From Pseudidiomarina terrestris (GTDB lineage Bacteria; Pseudomonadota; Gammaproteobacteria; Enterobacterales; Alteromonadaceae): DNA of 64,000 nt. Position 1 is the first letter of the stretch. Each line of letters opens with the position of its first letter. The DNA is taken from NCBI RefSeq assembly GCF_030466405.1, contig NZ_JAGGJF010000002.1, positions 124,001 through 188,000 of the forward strand, in the 5' to 3' direction. The notes under the pieces are model-generated. The model was not told the DNA's origin. It ran no database searches and saw only the letters and a program-made list of their open reading frames with translations. Below, piece after piece: positions 34,618 to 44,639 of the stretch. The position numbers were made by a program, and so were the translations under genes.

Positions 34618-36549
34618 ATGACATCCGTAGCCCAATATTTTCAACCTGACAGTGCACTCGCCTCGGCTTTACCTGGCTTTTCACCACGCCCCGCGCAGAC
34701 GGAAATGGCGACCGCTATTGCACAGGTTTTAAAAGATAAGTCTCAGCTTGTGGTGGAAGCGGAAACGGGGACGGGGAAAACCTACGCCTATCTGGTTCCC
34801 ATTCTGAAAAGCAAAGGCTCTGCAATCATTTCGACGGGCACCAAAGCCCTGCAGGAGCAGCTGTATCACCGTGATTTACCTGCTCTGCGGGATGCGATCG
34901 CACCACAAAAACAGGTCAGTCTGCTTAAAGGTCGCAGTAACTATCTGTGTCTGCACCGTCTGGCGCAAAGTCAGGCGCATGCCAGCGAGCTCTCGATGAC
35001 GGTACAAAAACAAGTGGTTGAGGTAAAACGCTGGGCGGCGCGCACAGAAGATGGCGATGTTGGTGGACTCAGCAGTTTGCCTGAGGACGCCGAAGTACTG
35101 CCGCACGTGACCAGCACCGTCGATAATTGCCTTGGCCGTGATTGTCCCGACTACGATGATTGCTACCTGGTTAAAGCGCGCAAAAATGCGCTGGAAGCGG
35201 ATATCGTGGTGGTTAATCACCATTTATTTTTTGCCGATATGGCACTCAAAGATATTGGCTTTGGCGAGCTGATCCCGCATGCCGATGCACTGATCTTTGA
35301 TGAAGCCCACCAGTTGCCAGATATTGCCAGTCAGTATTTTGGTGAGGCGGTCGGCAGCCGGCAGTTACAGGAGCTGGCACAGGAAGCTAAGGTGCTTTAT
35401 CTGACCGAGCTGAAAGATCTACGCCAGCTGGACAAAGCTGCCGACAAACTCATCGGTAGTCTGCGCGATTGGCGACTGGCGTTTCCGGTGGATCCGCAGC
35501 GCGGCAACTGGCGCCAGGCACAGCAGCAACCGCAGGTGCAGGCCGCCGTTATGCAACTCAGCGAGAACCTGCAGTTTTTTGCCAATGTCGCCAAGGGGGC
35601 GCTCGGCCGTAACCAGGACCTGGACAGCATTTACGAGCGCTGCGTACAGTTTTTGCATACCTGGGAGCTGTTGCAGGATACCCAGCGTACCGGTTTCAGC
35701 TTCTGGTTTGAAACCACACCAAGGCAAGTCACTCTGCATCAGACGCCGTTGCAGGTGGCGGATAAATTCGGCAGTTATGTCGGCAACTCTGATGCCAGCT
35801 GGGTCTTTACCTCAGCAACCCTGGCTATTGGCGACGATTTTACCCACTTCACCCGCCTGTTGGGCCTGGAGCAAGCGCGGACACTGTGCCTGCCAAGTCC
35901 GTTTGCCTTCGCTGAGCAAGGCATCTTGTGTGTCCCGCGTTACCTGCCGCAGCCTCATCAGCATGAGATGCTGGATCATCTGGTGCAGATCACCACGCAG
36001 GTACTTGACGTGAATCAACAGGGCGGCACTTTTGTGCTTTTTACCAGTCACCGCATGTTGCAGCGAGTGGCCGAACGACTGGCCACGCTGACCGACCGAC
36101 CACTGTTTGTGCAGGGCAGTACCAACAAACGCGAATTGCTGGCAGATTTTATCAAAGCCGGTAACGGCGTGCTGCTGGGAACCTCGTCATTCTGGGAAGG
36201 GGTGGATGTGCGCGGGCAGGCGTTGACCTGTGTGATCATCGATAAGCTGCCGTTTGGCTCGCCTGATGATCCCCTGCTGCAGGCACGCATTGAGGACTGT
36301 CGATTACGTGGAGCTGAACCTTTCACTCAGGTACAATTACCGCCTGCGGTGATCGCGCTGAAACAGGGCGCCGGACGCCTGATCCGTGATAGCAGTGACC
36401 GCGGCGTATTGATCGTTTGCGATCAGCGTTTGGTGAGCAAACCTTACGGGCAACTGTTTTTGGCCAGCTTACCCCCCTTACGCCGCACCCGAGACTTGCC
36501 TCAGGCATTAGAGTTTTTAGCAGAAATTAATGGAGATGTATCGGAATGA
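34618..36549 (+). CDS. yoaA: YoaA-type ATP-dependent DNA helicase (XPD/DinG family)
   Basis: 643 residues. Superfamily 2 Fe-S helicase: Walker A VEAETGTGKTYAYL (about 43-56), four Fe-S Cys (SNYLCLHRL, then DNCLGRDCPDYDDC, about 115-187), DEAH box LIFDEAHQLP (about 226), and C-terminal motifs GTSSFWEGVDVRGQ and QGAGRLIRDSSDRG. In E. coli YoaA works with the polymerase III chi subunit in DNA damage tolerance. The gene order yoaA-tsaB-slp-fadD-rnd matches the E. coli yoaA-yeaZ-yeaY-fadD-rnd region. It overlaps tsaB by 4 bases. Confidence 0.92.
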   Translation: MTSVAQYFQPDSALASALPGFSPRPAQTEMATAIAQVLKDKSQLVVEAETGTGKTYAYLVPILKSKGSAIISTGTKALQEQLYHRDLPALRDAIAPQKQVSLLKGRSNYLCLHRLAQSQAHASELSMTVQKQVVEVKRWAARTEDGDVGGLSSLPEDAEVLPHVTSTVDNCLGRDCPDYDDCYLVKARKNALEADIVVVNHHLFFADMALKDIGFGELIPHADALIFDEAHQLPDIASQYFGEAVGSRQLQELAQEAKVLYLTELKDLRQLDKAADKLIGSLRDWRLAFPVDPQRGNWRQAQQQPQVQAAVMQLSENLQFFANVAKGALGRNQDLDSIYERCVQFLHTWELLQDTQRTGFSFWFETTPRQVTLHQTPLQVADKFGSYVGNSDASWVFTSATLAIGDDFTHFTRLLGLEQARTLCLPSPFAFAEQGILCVPRYLPQPHQHEMLDHLVQITTQVLDVNQQGGTFVLFTSHRMLQRVAERLATLTDRPLFVQGSTNKRELLADFIKAGNGVLLGTSSFWEGVDVRGQALTCVIIDKLPFGSPDDPLLQARIEDCRLRGAEPFTQVQLPPAVIALKQGAGRLIRDSSDRGVLIVCDQRLVSKPYGQLFLASLPPLRRTRDLPQALEFLAEINGDVSE

Positions 36550-37244
36550 GCGCGGTATTACTTGCAATTGATACAGCGACCGAACAATGTTCTGTCGCGT
36601 TAAGCTACGGCGATCAATGTTTTCAGCGCGCCGCTGTGACCCCGCGTGAGCATTCCCAGCGGGTACTGGGGTTTGTCGAAGAGGTGTTAGGTGAAGCTGG
36701 TATCACCCTGGCCGAGGTGGACGGCATTGTCTGTGGTTATGGTCCGGGCAGTTTTACCGGCGTGCGCATCGGTGTTGCCATCAGTCAGGGACTCGCATTC
36801 AGTCACAATTTACCGGTTTATCGCGTCTCTACATTAGCAGCTTTGGCGCAACAGGCGATACGTTGTCACGATGCCAAGGCTGTGATCAGCGCCATCGATG
36901 CGCGCATGCAGGAAGTCTATGTGGCAAGCTACGTCAATGACAACGGCCTGGCACAGCCTGTCAGTGCAGCACAAATGGCGCCCTTAGCGCCCCTAAAGGA
37001 ACAGGGTTGGTGGGCGGATATCAGCGCGCGCGCTGCAGTTGTAAGCGGTGCAGGTACCGGCTGGCAAGCCTACGGCAGTCAGCTTGACCCTGACACGCAG
37101 GTGCAGGTGCTGGATGCTGTGACCTTACCGCTAGCGCAGGATATGCTCACTCTGGCAAAACAAAGTGAACCTGTGGCGGCAGAAGAACTCGAACCTTTAT
37201 ATGTGCGTAATGAAGTGACGTGGAAAAAGTTACCCGGGCGTTAA
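36546..37244 (+). CDS. tsaB: tRNA t6A biosynthesis protein TsaB
   Basis: 232 residues of the ASKHA fold. LAIDTATEQCSVAL (about 6-19), CGYGPGSFTGVRIGV (about 59-73) and the AAVVSGAG region are typical. TsaB is the partner of TsaD/TsaE/TsaC for N6-threonylcarbamoyladenosine at position 37 of ANN-reading tRNAs. It lacks the metal-binding His pair of TsaD, as expected. ATGA overlap with yoaA. Confidence 0.93.
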   Translation: MSAVLLAIDTATEQCSVALSYGDQCFQRAAVTPREHSQRVLGFVEEVLGEAGITLAEVDGIVCGYGPGSFTGVRIGVAISQGLAFSHNLPVYRVSTLAALAQQAIRCHDAKAVISAIDARMQEVYVASYVNDNGLAQPVSAAQMAPLAPLKEQGWWADISARAAVVSGAGTGWQAYGSQLDPDTQVQVLDAVTLPLAQDMLTLAKQSEPVAAEELEPLYVRNEVTWKKLPGR

Positions 37245-37289
37245 TCGCGCAACGGGGCAGAGCATTCCAATCGAATGAGGAGTACGAAC

Positions 37290-37859
37290 ATGTTGAAATA
37301 CTGGCTGACAGCACTGGGAGCTTTGACTCTAAGTGCATGTTCGACGGTTCCGGATGAGCTTGCCGTTGCTGAAGGCACGAATTTGACGCCCTACACAGTA
37401 GCTCTGGAGTCTCCTGAGCAAGTGCAGAATAAACCGGCGCGCTGGGGTGGCGTTATCGCTGAAGTACGCAATACCGATTCCGGTACCATCGTTGAAGTGG
37501 TCAATTACGACTTGAATTCGTATGGCCGTCCGGCCGTTTCGGATAACAGCGACGGTCGTTTTCGGGCCAAACTCGACGGTTTTGTCGATCCTATGGTTTA
37601 TAAAAAAGGCCGTAGCATTACCTTCATCGGTATCGTGCAAGCGCCCGAGGAAGGGAAGATCGATGAGTTTCGTTACCTGTTCCCGACCCTGGACGTGACC
37701 GGCAAATACCTTTGGAAAGAAATCGATAAGAGCCCGATGGAAGTGGATTACAGCTCACTCTGGTATCGTCATCACTGGTATTCACCGCCATACCGGGTCT
37801 ACTATCCAGTGCCGGTGAGAACCAATGGCGGTAATCAGGACGATAACAAGAACAACTAA
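37290..37859 (+). CDS. slp: Slp-family outer membrane lipoprotein
   Basis: 189 residues from the ATG at 37290 (GAGGAG is 9 bases upstream; an in-frame ATG at 37275 lies before this site). The N-terminus MLKYWLTALGALTLSAC is a lipoprotein signal with lipobox LSAC. The mature part (RWGGVIAEVRNTDSGTIVEVV, split in two motifs RWGGVIAEV and GTIVEVVNYDLNSYGRP) fits Slp/YeaY proteins. Slp is starvation-inducible in E. coli; the molecular function is unknown. The fadD-proximal position matches E. coli yeaY. Confidence 0.87.
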   Translation: MLKYWLTALGALTLSACSTVPDELAVAEGTNLTPYTVALESPEQVQNKPARWGGVIAEVRNTDSGTIVEVVNYDLNSYGRPAVSDNSDGRFRAKLDGFVDPMVYKKGRSITFIGIVQAPEEGKIDEFRYLFPTLDVTGKYLWKEIDKSPMEVDYSSLWYRHHWYSPPYRVYYPVPVRTNGGNQDDNKNN

Positions 37860-37863
37860 ACCT

Positions 37864-38757
37864 ATGACCAACACCTATACACAGGCTCGGCAGCATGCTG
37901 AGCCTGTTTCTTTTCAGCTGAACTGGGGCAGCGTGGCTGGCTTGCGTTGGGGGAATGCCAACGGCAAACCTATACTGGCATTGCATGGCTGGCTCGATAA
38001 CGGCCACAGTTTTTTGCCGCTGGCGCAGCAATTTCTGACCTCGGATCTGGCGAAGAGCCATCAGTTGCTGGCTATCGACTGGCCCGGGCACGGACTCTCG
38101 CAGCACCGTCCTGCCGGTAATTATTACCCCTTTCTCGACTATGTCTACGATCTGGTGCAGTTGTGTGAACAGCAAAACTGGCAGCAGGTTGAGGTGGTCG
38201 CTCATTCGATGGGCGCCTTTGTCGGCAATTTATGGGCCGGTATTGAGCCTCAGCGGGTCCGTCATCTGTTAGCGATTGAAGCTTTTGGCCTCTTAAGTAG
38301 TCCGGAGACTGCTATTCTTGATGATATCCGTCAGGGATTTCGCAGCCGACTGCAACAACAGGGCAAACGCCGTCCACATTACCCGAATTTCGACGCGGCG
38401 GTGCTGGCGCGTCAGCAAGCCGGTGATTTTGATACCGAGGTGGCTCAGTTACTGGTGGAGCGTGGTTTAGAACAGCTGGCTGAAGATGATTTTCGGTTTC
38501 GGGCAGACGGCCAATTACGGACAAAATCGGTATTACGGCTGACGCCACTGCAAATACGCTCCATTTTGGCAGCGATTGAGTGTCCGATAAAGCTGGTGTT
38601 AGGCAGTCACGGCCACCGTGAACGCATCGAACTGGCGCTGCAGCAGTGGCAAGATGCCGTGCCACAACTTGAAATTGTCGAGGCCGCGGGTGGGCACCAC
38701 GTGCACATGGAGCAGCCAGATGCGGTGTGGCGCGAATTTACTGCGATGTTGGCATGA
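37864..38757 (+). CDS. Alpha/beta-fold hydrolase
   Basis: 297 residues. Oxyanion segment ILALHGWLDNGHSF (about 38-51), LLAIDWPGHGLSQH (about 69-82), nucleophile elbow VVAHSMGAFVGNLW with Ser near 117, and catalytic His in AGGHHVHMEQP near the C-terminus. The HGWLDN motif resembles MetX-like serine hydrolases of the epoxide-hydrolase/lipase branch, also in the same place in Vibrio and Alteromonas genomes (between slp and fadD). The substrate is unknown. Confidence 0.85.
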   Translation: MTNTYTQARQHAEPVSFQLNWGSVAGLRWGNANGKPILALHGWLDNGHSFLPLAQQFLTSDLAKSHQLLAIDWPGHGLSQHRPAGNYYPFLDYVYDLVQLCEQQNWQQVEVVAHSMGAFVGNLWAGIEPQRVRHLLAIEAFGLLSSPETAILDDIRQGFRSRLQQQGKRRPHYPNFDAAVLARQQAGDFDTEVAQLLVERGLEQLAEDDFRFRADGQLRTKSVLRLTPLQIRSILAAIECPIKLVLGSHGHRERIELALQQWQDAVPQLEIVEAAGGHHVHMEQPDAVWREFTAMLA

Positions 38758-38773
38758 GTTCACGGCTAGTTTA

Positions 38774-38790
38774 AACTGGTCGGATATGCG
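38774..38790 (+). promoter_or_regulatory. Putative FadR operator upstream of fadD
   Basis: AACTGGTCGGATATGCG matches the left half and centre of the FadR site (E. coli consensus around AnCTGGTCnGACCnGnT); the right half is weaker. It lies 18 bases before the fadD start. A fadR gene is encoded 6 kb downstream in the same window. Confidence 0.6.
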
Positions 38791-38807
38791 AAGATTGGCA
38801 AAAAATA

Positions 38808-40514
38808 ATGAGTCAGGAGCACCAACGCGTGGAAAAAACTTGGTTACAACGCTATCCGGCAGGGGTCCCAGAAACCATCGACCCTGATCACTTTAATTCA
38901 CTGGTCGACATTTTCGAGCAAAGTGTCGAAGCCTATGGCGACAAGACCGCCTATGTGAATATGGATCATGAAATGTCGTTTCATGAGCTGGATGAAGAAA
39001 CGAAAAAGTTCGCAGCGTACCTGCAGAGCAAAGGCCTGAAAAAGGGTGACGCGATTGCCATAATGATGCCGAACTTATTGCAATACCCGGTGGCGTTATT
39101 TGGCATTCTTCGCGCGGGCATGACCGTGGTCAATGTGAATCCGCTTTACACGCCGCGCGAGTTGAAGCACCAGCTTAGCGACGCACAATGTAAAGGTATC
39201 GTGATCCTGGATAATTTCGGCCATACACTGGAAAAAGTGATCGGTGATCTGGATCTGGACCATGTGATTTTGACCGGAATTGGCGATCTGCTGCCAAGCC
39301 CTAAGCGTTGGATCGTGAACTTTGTAGTGAAGCACGTTAAGCGTATGGTGCCCAGCTACAAGCTGGCGGGCACGGTGACTTTCCGTGACGTCCTGGCTAA
39401 AGGTGCCAAAGCGACCTACCAGCGCCCTGAAGTGAGCGGCGATGATCTGGCGTTCCTGCAATACACGGGCGGTACTACTGGGCTGGCCAAAGGTGCAATG
39501 CTGTCGCATCGCAATATGGTCGCGAATCTGGAACAGGTGTCTGCCATTGTGGCGCCTTTGGTGAATGATGGCGAAGAGACCATTATTACCGCTTTACCGC
39601 TTTATCATATCTTCGCGTTAACGGCGAACTGCCTGACCTTTATGAAGCATGGTGGCAAGAATATTCTTATCACCAACCCGCGCGACATGCCGGGCTTTAT
39701 CAAAGAGCTCAGCAAGCATAAGTTCTCGATTATCTCCGGCGTGAACACCTTGTTTAACGGCCTGCTTAATACTGAAGGCTTCAAGGAACTTGATTTCTCG
39801 CACCTGAAAATAGCGCTGGGCGGCGGCATGGCCGTGCAACGTTCTGTGGCTGAACACTGGGAGCGGGTGACCAAGCAACGCCTGTTGGAAGGCTATGGCT
39901 TAACAGAATGTTCGCCAGTAGTCACAGTGAACCCAACGGACATCGAGCATTACAACGGCACCATTGGTATTCCTTTACCTTCAACGGACGTTCGTGTCGT
40001 CGACACGGAAACCGGTGAAGTACTGGGCCAGGGTGAAGAAGGCGAACTGCAGGTGCGCGGTCCGCAGGTCATGGTGGGGTATCTGAACCAACCTGAAGAA
40101 ACCGACAAAGTAATGCAGGATGGCTGGTTCCTGACCGGTGATATCGGCCGCATGGAAGAAAACGGCTTTTTCAAAATTGTTGATCGTAAGAAAGATATGA
40201 TTTTGGTGTCGGGCTTTAATGTCTACCCGAACGAAATTGAAGATGTCATTGCGGAACACCCGAAAGTGCTGGAAGTTGCTGCTGTCGGCGTGCCGCATGA
40301 CTCGTCGGGCGAAGCAGTGAAGGTCTTCGTGGTGCGGAAAGATCCATCACTCACGGAAAAAGAGATGATTGATTACGCCCGCGAAAACATGACCGGTTAC
40401 AAAGTGCCTAAGTTTGTCGAGTTTCGTGACGAACTGCCGAAAACCAATGTTGGTAAAATCCTGCGTCGTGAACTTCGTGACGAAGAAGAAGCTAAGGCGA
40501 AAAACGACTCGTGA
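38808..40514 (+). CDS. fadD: Long-chain fatty acid CoA ligase
   Basis: 568 residues, ANL superfamily. P-loop [16 protein letters not shown] (about 221-236), [10 protein letters not shown] (about 364), the core [17 protein letters not shown] (about 440-456), [17 protein letters not shown] hinge region, and catalytic Lys in [12 protein letters not shown] near the C-terminus. It activates imported fatty acids to acyl-CoA at the inner membrane, which also releases FadR from DNA. Start at 38808 ([13 protein letters not shown]); a GTG eight codons later is possible. It overlaps rnd by 4 bases. Confidence 0.95.
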   Translation: MSQEHQRVEKTWLQRYPAGVPETIDPDHFNSLVDIFEQSVEAYGDKTAYVNMDHEMSFHELDEETKKFAAYLQSKGLKKGDAIAIMMPNLLQYPVALFGILRAGMTVVNVNPLYTPRELKHQLSDAQCKGIVILDNFGHTLEKVIGDLDLDHVILTGIGDLLPSPKRWIVNFVVKHVKRMVPSYKLAGTVTFRDVLAKGAKATYQRPEVSGDDLAFLQYTGGTTGLAKGAMLSHRNMVANLEQVSAIVAPLVNDGEETIITALPLYHIFALTANCLTFMKHGGKNILITNPRDMPGFIKELSKHKFSIISGVNTLFNGLLNTEGFKELDFSHLKIALGGGMAVQRSVAEHWERVTKQRLLEGYGLTECSPVVTVNPTDIEHYNGTIGIPLPSTDVRVVDTETGEVLGQGEEGELQVRGPQVMVGYLNQPEETDKVMQDGWFLTGDIGRMEENGFFKIVDRKKDMILVSGFNVYPNEIEDVIAEHPKVLEVAAVGVPHDSSGEAVKVFVVRKDPSLTEKEMIDYARENMTGYKVPKFVEFRDELPKTNVGKILRRELRDEEEAKAKNDS

Positions 40515-41659
40515 CCATAGCCTTTCAATTGATAACCAGCGCAGCTGCGTTGGGTGAATTCTGTGAACATGCGCAGGGCGCGGAGTTTATCGCGGTCGAT
40601 ACCGAGTTCGTGCGCACTCGCACTTACTTTGCGCGGCTCGGACTGGTGCAGATCCAGGCCGGCGAACGCACCGCACTGATTGATCCGGTGGCGCTGGCTG
40701 CAGAAGATGATGGCCAGGCGCTGTTGCCGCTTTGGCAGTTACTGGCTGATCCGCAGACCACCCTGGTGATTCATGCCGGTGGCGAAGACTATGAAATCCT
40801 GCACCAGCACATGGGACAACTTCCGAACGCCATTTTTGACACCCAGATCGCCAGCGCCATGCTTGGGGATGGCGATGCTTTAGGCTACGCGGCGCTGGTT
40901 GAGCAACGGCTTGGTGTTGCCATCGATAAGTCGCAGTCACGCACCGATTGGATGAAGCGGCCGCTGGCGCCGGAGCAGCTCGATTACGCCGCGGCGGATG
41001 TATTTTATTTGCAGCAGTTGTATCCAGAGTTATATGAACTGGCGCAAACACAGGGCAAGCTTGAGCTGATCCTGCAGGAAAGTGCCTGGCAGGCGCACAA
41101 ACGGGCGCAAACGATCCCGGATGAATGGCAGTTCCTGTATTTTGGTAACGCCTGGCAATGCGACCCCGAGCAGCTGAGTGTGCTGCGTGAGTTAGTGGCC
41201 TGGCGCTATCAGCGTGCGCGCAGCTCTGATTTGCCACTGGGCTTTATCGCCAAAGATCATACCTTGCTGGACCTTGCGCGGCAGATGCCCGACAGCAAGA
41301 ACAAATTGCGTTACTTTAAAGAACTCTCGCCAGTGACCATCAAGTACGCCGGCGACGCCCTGTTGGGCGCTATTGCCAAAGGTCGTGACAATGGACCCTT
41401 GGATATTCCGCTGCTGCGCCTGACCGATCTGCCGAACTACAAAACCATGTTCAATGCGATAAAAAAACTGGCGCAACAGACCGCTGACGAGCTGGGTATC
41501 AATGTGGCACTGATAGCCTCCCGCCGTCAGATTAATGACGTGCTGCACTGGTGCTGGCAGATTCCGTCGCATGCGCAAGACCAGTTGCCGCTGCCGGACT
41601 TGTTCACAAGTTGGCGAGGGGCTAAGCTGAAGCAACCGATCGAACAATTATTGAAGTGA
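40511..41659 (+). CDS. rnd: Ribonuclease D
   Basis: 382 residues, 3'-5' exoribonuclease for tRNA 3' maturation. The DEDDy active site is visible: [12 protein letters not shown] (about 29-40), [10 protein letters not shown] (about 87-96) and [14 protein letters not shown] (about 158-171). One HRDC domain follows ([21 protein letters not shown]) and a second helical domain fills the C-terminus. GTG start, overlapping fadD by 4 bases. fadD-rnd is the E. coli order. Confidence 0.94.
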   Translation: MTIAFQLITSAAALGEFCEHAQGAEFIAVDTEFVRTRTYFARLGLVQIQAGERTALIDPVALAAEDDGQALLPLWQLLADPQTTLVIHAGGEDYEILHQHMGQLPNAIFDTQIASAMLGDGDALGYAALVEQRLGVAIDKSQSRTDWMKRPLAPEQLDYAAADVFYLQQLYPELYELAQTQGKLELILQESAWQAHKRAQTIPDEWQFLYFGNAWQCDPEQLSVLRELVAWRYQRARSSDLPLGFIAKDHTLLDLARQMPDSKNKLRYFKELSPVTIKYAGDALLGAIAKGRDNGPLDIPLLRLTDLPNYKTMFNAIKKLAQQTADELGINVALIASRRQINDVLHWCWQIPSHAQDQLPLPDLFTSWRGAKLKQPIEQLLK

Positions 41660-41672
41660 GTGGTAGCAATCT

Positions 41673-41936
41673 ATGTTGTGTGCTGTCTATCGAAGCCCGA
41701 AACGGGTGGATACCTACCTCTATATCGCGCATCCTGCCGATTTCTCTGTGTTACCGGAGCCGTTAGCGAAAAGTTTCGGGGAACCTAAGCACGTGATGAC
41801 GATAGCCCTGACGGATGAGCGAAAGCTGGCCCGGCTATCGGTCGCTGAACTGAAAGAACATTTACAGGATCCCGGCTATTATTTGCAGATCCCGCCACCG
41901 CCAGAGAATTTATTAAAGAAGGAATTGGCAAAATGA
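41673..41936 (+). CDS. ycgL: YcgL-family protein (UPF0745)
   Basis: 87 residues starting MLCAVYRSPKRVDTYLYI, with FSVLPEPLAKSFGEP and LKEHLQDPGYYLQIPPPPEN, all family-typical. It is a small conserved gammaproteobacterial protein, found next to minCDE/rnd, with a proposed role in RNA processing or degradation that is not settled. It overlaps the next gene by 4 bases. Confidence 0.92.
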   Translation: MLCAVYRSPKRVDTYLYIAHPADFSVLPEPLAKSFGEPKHVMTIALTDERKLARLSVAELKEHLQDPGYYLQIPPPPENLLKKELAK

Positions 41937-42916
41937 AAAAATTGATGTCGATGGCACTGGTTGCCACTGCTTTGATGCTGACCCCTAAGCATGCCATTGC
42001 CCAGGATGAAGCCGGATTTGCAGACTACGTTGAAAAGATTAAGGTCGAAGCGCTGGAGCAGGGCTACAGCAGTGAAACCCTGGAAAAAGCTTTTGCCAAC
42101 GCAAAATTTTACCAGCGCTCGGTGAGTGCCGACAAGAACCAGCCAGAGTTTAAACTGACGTTGGACACCTACCTGCCACGAGCTGTGCCGGAATGGAAAG
42201 CTAAACAGGCACTGGAGAAATACAACGAACATAAAGAACTGCTCGAAGAAGTCGGCAAAGCCTATGGCGTGCAACCGCGCTTTATTGTGGCGTTATGGGG
42301 CATCGAGACCAATTTCGGCTCTTATACCGGCGGTTTTGATGTCGTTTCAGCGCTGACCACCATGGCCTATGAAGGCCGTCGTGAAGAATTCTTTAAGAAG
42401 CAGCTATGGCAGGCGTTGACCATCATCCAGGACGGTCACATTGACGTGGACCAGATGAAAGGCTCCTGGGCCGGTGCCATGGGCCAGACGCAGTTTATGC
42501 CAAGCTCATTTATGGCCTATGCGGTCGACTATGATGGTGACGGCCGTAAGGATATCTGGAACTCCATGGGCGACGTTTTCGCATCGGCGGCAAATTACCT
42601 GAAAAATGCAGGCTGGCGCGACGATGTGACCTGGGGCCGGCAAGTGCAACTGCCTGCGGATTTCGATGTTTCCATTGCGGAGCTGAAAAACAAAAAGAGC
42701 CTGGCTGAATGGCAGGCATTGGGTGTGCGTCGCATGGATGGCAGCGATCTGCCGCAGCGCGGTGACATTGAAGCCGCTGTGGTCATTCCGGACGACAAAG
42801 AAGGTCGGGTTTATCTGGCCTATGCCAACTACGATGCGCTGATGCGCTGGAATCGTTCGCATTACTTTGTGGCGGCGGTCGGCTACCTGTCGGACCGTAT
42901 TCGCTTTCCGCGCTGA
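41933..42916 (+). CDS. Lytic murein transglycosylase, MltB family
   Basis: 327 residues with a signal peptide (ALVATALMLTPKHAIAQ) and no lipobox, so it should be a soluble periplasmic enzyme. The catalytic Glu is in VALWGIETNFGSYTG (about 121-135). GAMGQTQFMPSSF, DYDGDGRKDIWNS and the C-terminal NRSHYFVAAVGYLSDRI are MltB-type motifs. It cleaves peptidoglycan to anhydro-muropeptides, the substrates of AmpG encoded at 2112-3467. It starts inside ycgL (ATGA). Confidence 0.9.
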   Translation: MKKLMSMALVATALMLTPKHAIAQDEAGFADYVEKIKVEALEQGYSSETLEKAFANAKFYQRSVSADKNQPEFKLTLDTYLPRAVPEWKAKQALEKYNEHKELLEEVGKAYGVQPRFIVALWGIETNFGSYTGGFDVVSALTTMAYEGRREEFFKKQLWQALTIIQDGHIDVDQMKGSWAGAMGQTQFMPSSFMAYAVDYDGDGRKDIWNSMGDVFASAANYLKNAGWRDDVTWGRQVQLPADFDVSIAELKNKKSLAEWQALGVRRMDGSDLPQRGDIEAAVVIPDDKEGRVYLAYANYDALMRWNRSHYFVAAVGYLSDRIRFPR

Positions 42917-42931
42917 TCCCGAACCAGTGCC

Positions 42932-43570
42932 ATGTTGAAGCCTTCGAAAATTGTCTGTGTGGGTCGCAATTATGCGGCCCATGCAGCTGAATTGAATAAT
43001 CCCATTCCTGCCGAACCTTTGCTCTTCATCAAGCCGCCCAGCAGTCTCGCAAAGTTACCCGAGGTACGTATTCCAACGGATCGCGGCGCCTGTCATCACG
43101 AGCTGGAGCTGGCGGTTCAGGTGCAGCAGCGCTTACGTCGGGCGACTCCGGAGCAGGCCAGCGCCGCCATCGGCCAGGTCACTCTGGCACTGGATCTGAC
43201 CTTACGCGAGCTGCAAGACAAACTAAAGCAGCAAGGGCAGCCCTGGGAGCGTGCTAAAGCCTTTGACGGTGCCTGTGTACTGGCGGAGTGGTTAGTGGTC
43301 GATGACCCGGCACAGTTGCAGCAAGCCAGCTTCAAGCTCTTCTGTGATGAGCACCTGCAACAACAAGGTGAAGCGACGCAGATGCTGATGCCCATCGCTG
43401 AGCTGATCGCGCACATCAGTCATACCTTTACCCTGGAGCCAGGGGACGTAGTGCTGACAGGTACGCCTGCAGGGGTAGGTCCCTTGCACGTTGGTCAGCA
43501 ACTCGATCTGCACCTGCAGTTCGGTGCAATGCGCGGCCACTGGCAGGGCAAGGTCATAGCAGATGAGTGA
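42932..43570 (+). CDS. ycgM: Fumarylacetoacetate hydrolase-family protein (YcgM-like)
   Basis: 212 residues. CVGRNYAAHAAELNN (about 9-23), PLLFIKPPSSL, HHELELAVQV (metal-binding Glu pair, about 56-65), and GDVVLTGTPAGVGPL (about 170-184) identify the FAH C-terminal fold, a Mg-dependent hydrolase/decarboxylase. The E. coli YcgM relative acts on acylpyruvates. It overlaps ycgN by 8 bases. Confidence 0.9.
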   Translation: MLKPSKIVCVGRNYAAHAAELNNPIPAEPLLFIKPPSSLAKLPEVRIPTDRGACHHELELAVQVQQRLRRATPEQASAAIGQVTLALDLTLRELQDKLKQQGQPWERAKAFDGACVLAEWLVVDDPAQLQQASFKLFCDEHLQQQGEATQMLMPIAELIAHISHTFTLEPGDVVLTGTPAGVGPLHVGQQLDLHLQFGAMRGHWQGKVIADE

Positions 43571-44024
43571 GATTCCGTTCTGGCAGCGCAAGAGTTTTGC
43601 CCAGATGACCCACGCGGAGTGGGAATCCCTGTGTGATGGCTGCGGTAAATGCTGCCTGCACAAATTGATCGACAGTGACGATGAAGACGACACCGTGCAT
43701 TACACCGACGTCTCCTGTGTGTTGCTGGAATGCGACACTGCGCGCTGCAGCAACTACGCAGAACGCACGCAGTTTGTGCCAGATTGTGTGGTGATCACCC
43801 CGCAGAACGTCTACGAACTGGATTTTATGCCGACCTCATGTGCCTACCGGCGCCTGGCTGAAGGTCGTGGCTTACCGAGCTGGCATCCGCTGCGCAATGA
43901 TGGTTCTCGCAAAGCGATGATAGCAGCAGGAATGAGTGCCGCGGGGCGAGTCCAGAACGAAAACGAGGTCCATGAGGACCTCGAATTAAGAATTGTGACC
44001 TGGCCGCTAAGAGACCGCAACTAA
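43563..44024 (+). CDS. ycgN: YcgN-family Cys-cluster protein (UPF0260)
   Basis: 153 residues. The N-terminal cluster CDGCGKCCLHK and the following Cys (DVSCVLLECDTARCSNY) fit the CxxCxxxCC zinc/iron-cluster family (PF03692). The typical YcgN elements PFWQRKSFAQMTHAEWE and WHPLRNDG are present. Function unknown. ycgL-(mltB)-ycgM-ycgN resembles the E. coli ycgLMN order. Confidence 0.92.
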   Translation: MSEIPFWQRKSFAQMTHAEWESLCDGCGKCCLHKLIDSDDEDDTVHYTDVSCVLLECDTARCSNYAERTQFVPDCVVITPQNVYELDFMPTSCAYRRLAEGRGLPSWHPLRNDGSRKAMIAAGMSAAGRVQNENEVHEDLELRIVTWPLRDRN

Positions 44025-44030
44025 GGCCGA

Positions 44031-44552
44031 CTAGAATTTGCGCGCGCCCAGCAGCCGCAGCACCAGGACCAGCCCGCCAAGTACCGCGTAGAAGGCAAAG
44101 ATGATGCGCAGCCATTCCGGCATGCTCATATCCAGGAATGACCAGTTAATATCTCCACATAAGCCGGTGGCGCCGAACATACCAGGTAGCCACTCGTGCA
44201 GCGGCATCCAGTCAGGAAACTGGGGAAAGGTATCGCAGACTGCGAAAAAGGAATTCTTGGCCTGCTGCGCAGCAACATGATTATTGGCAATGATGAAGCC
44301 CCAGATGGCCGCAGTCAGCCAGCCGGCATAGCCGACCAGTCGTGCTAACATAAACTTCGGTGCAATGGCTGGAACTAAAGCGGCTAAGCCCACGCCCAGC
44401 ACAGCGACACGCTGATAAATACATTTCACACAGGGGGCAAGATCCATCTGGTACTGCATGTAAAGGGCTGTCGCAAAAAGTGCAAATGCCGAGGCAGCGA
44501 GCAAGGCCCAGGCGCCGCGGCGCTCGGGAAGTTGGGCGAAAAAGCGCATCAT
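44031..44552 (-). CDS. dsbB: Disulfide bond formation protein DsbB
   Basis: 173 residues with four membrane helices. First periplasmic Cys pair in DLAPCVKCIYQR (about 38-49) and second in the loop FAVCDTFPQF ... ATGLCGDINWSF. DsbB reoxidises DsbA and passes electrons to quinone. I chose the double ATG at 44549-44552 (MMRFFAQLPERRG), which fits the family; the longer reading to 44675 adds an unlikely N-terminus. It ends 6 bases from the convergent ycgN stop. It is divergent from fadR, whose promoter region lies between. Confidence 0.93.
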   Translation of the reverse strand: MMRFFAQLPERRGAWALLAASAFALFATALYMQYQMDLAPCVKCIYQRVAVLGVGLAALVPAIAPKFMLARLVGYAGWLTAAIWGFIIANNHVAAQQAKNSFFAVCDTFPQFPDWMPLHEWLPGMFGATGLCGDINWSFLDMSMPEWLRIIFAFYAVLGGLVLVLRLLGARKF

Positions 44553-44639
44553 GAAGACATCTCTTGTTATAGGTTTTGCGGAAAAGATAGCGAAGCACGC
44601 GGATGATGTCGATAGATTTCTGAAAAGCAATGACGACAA

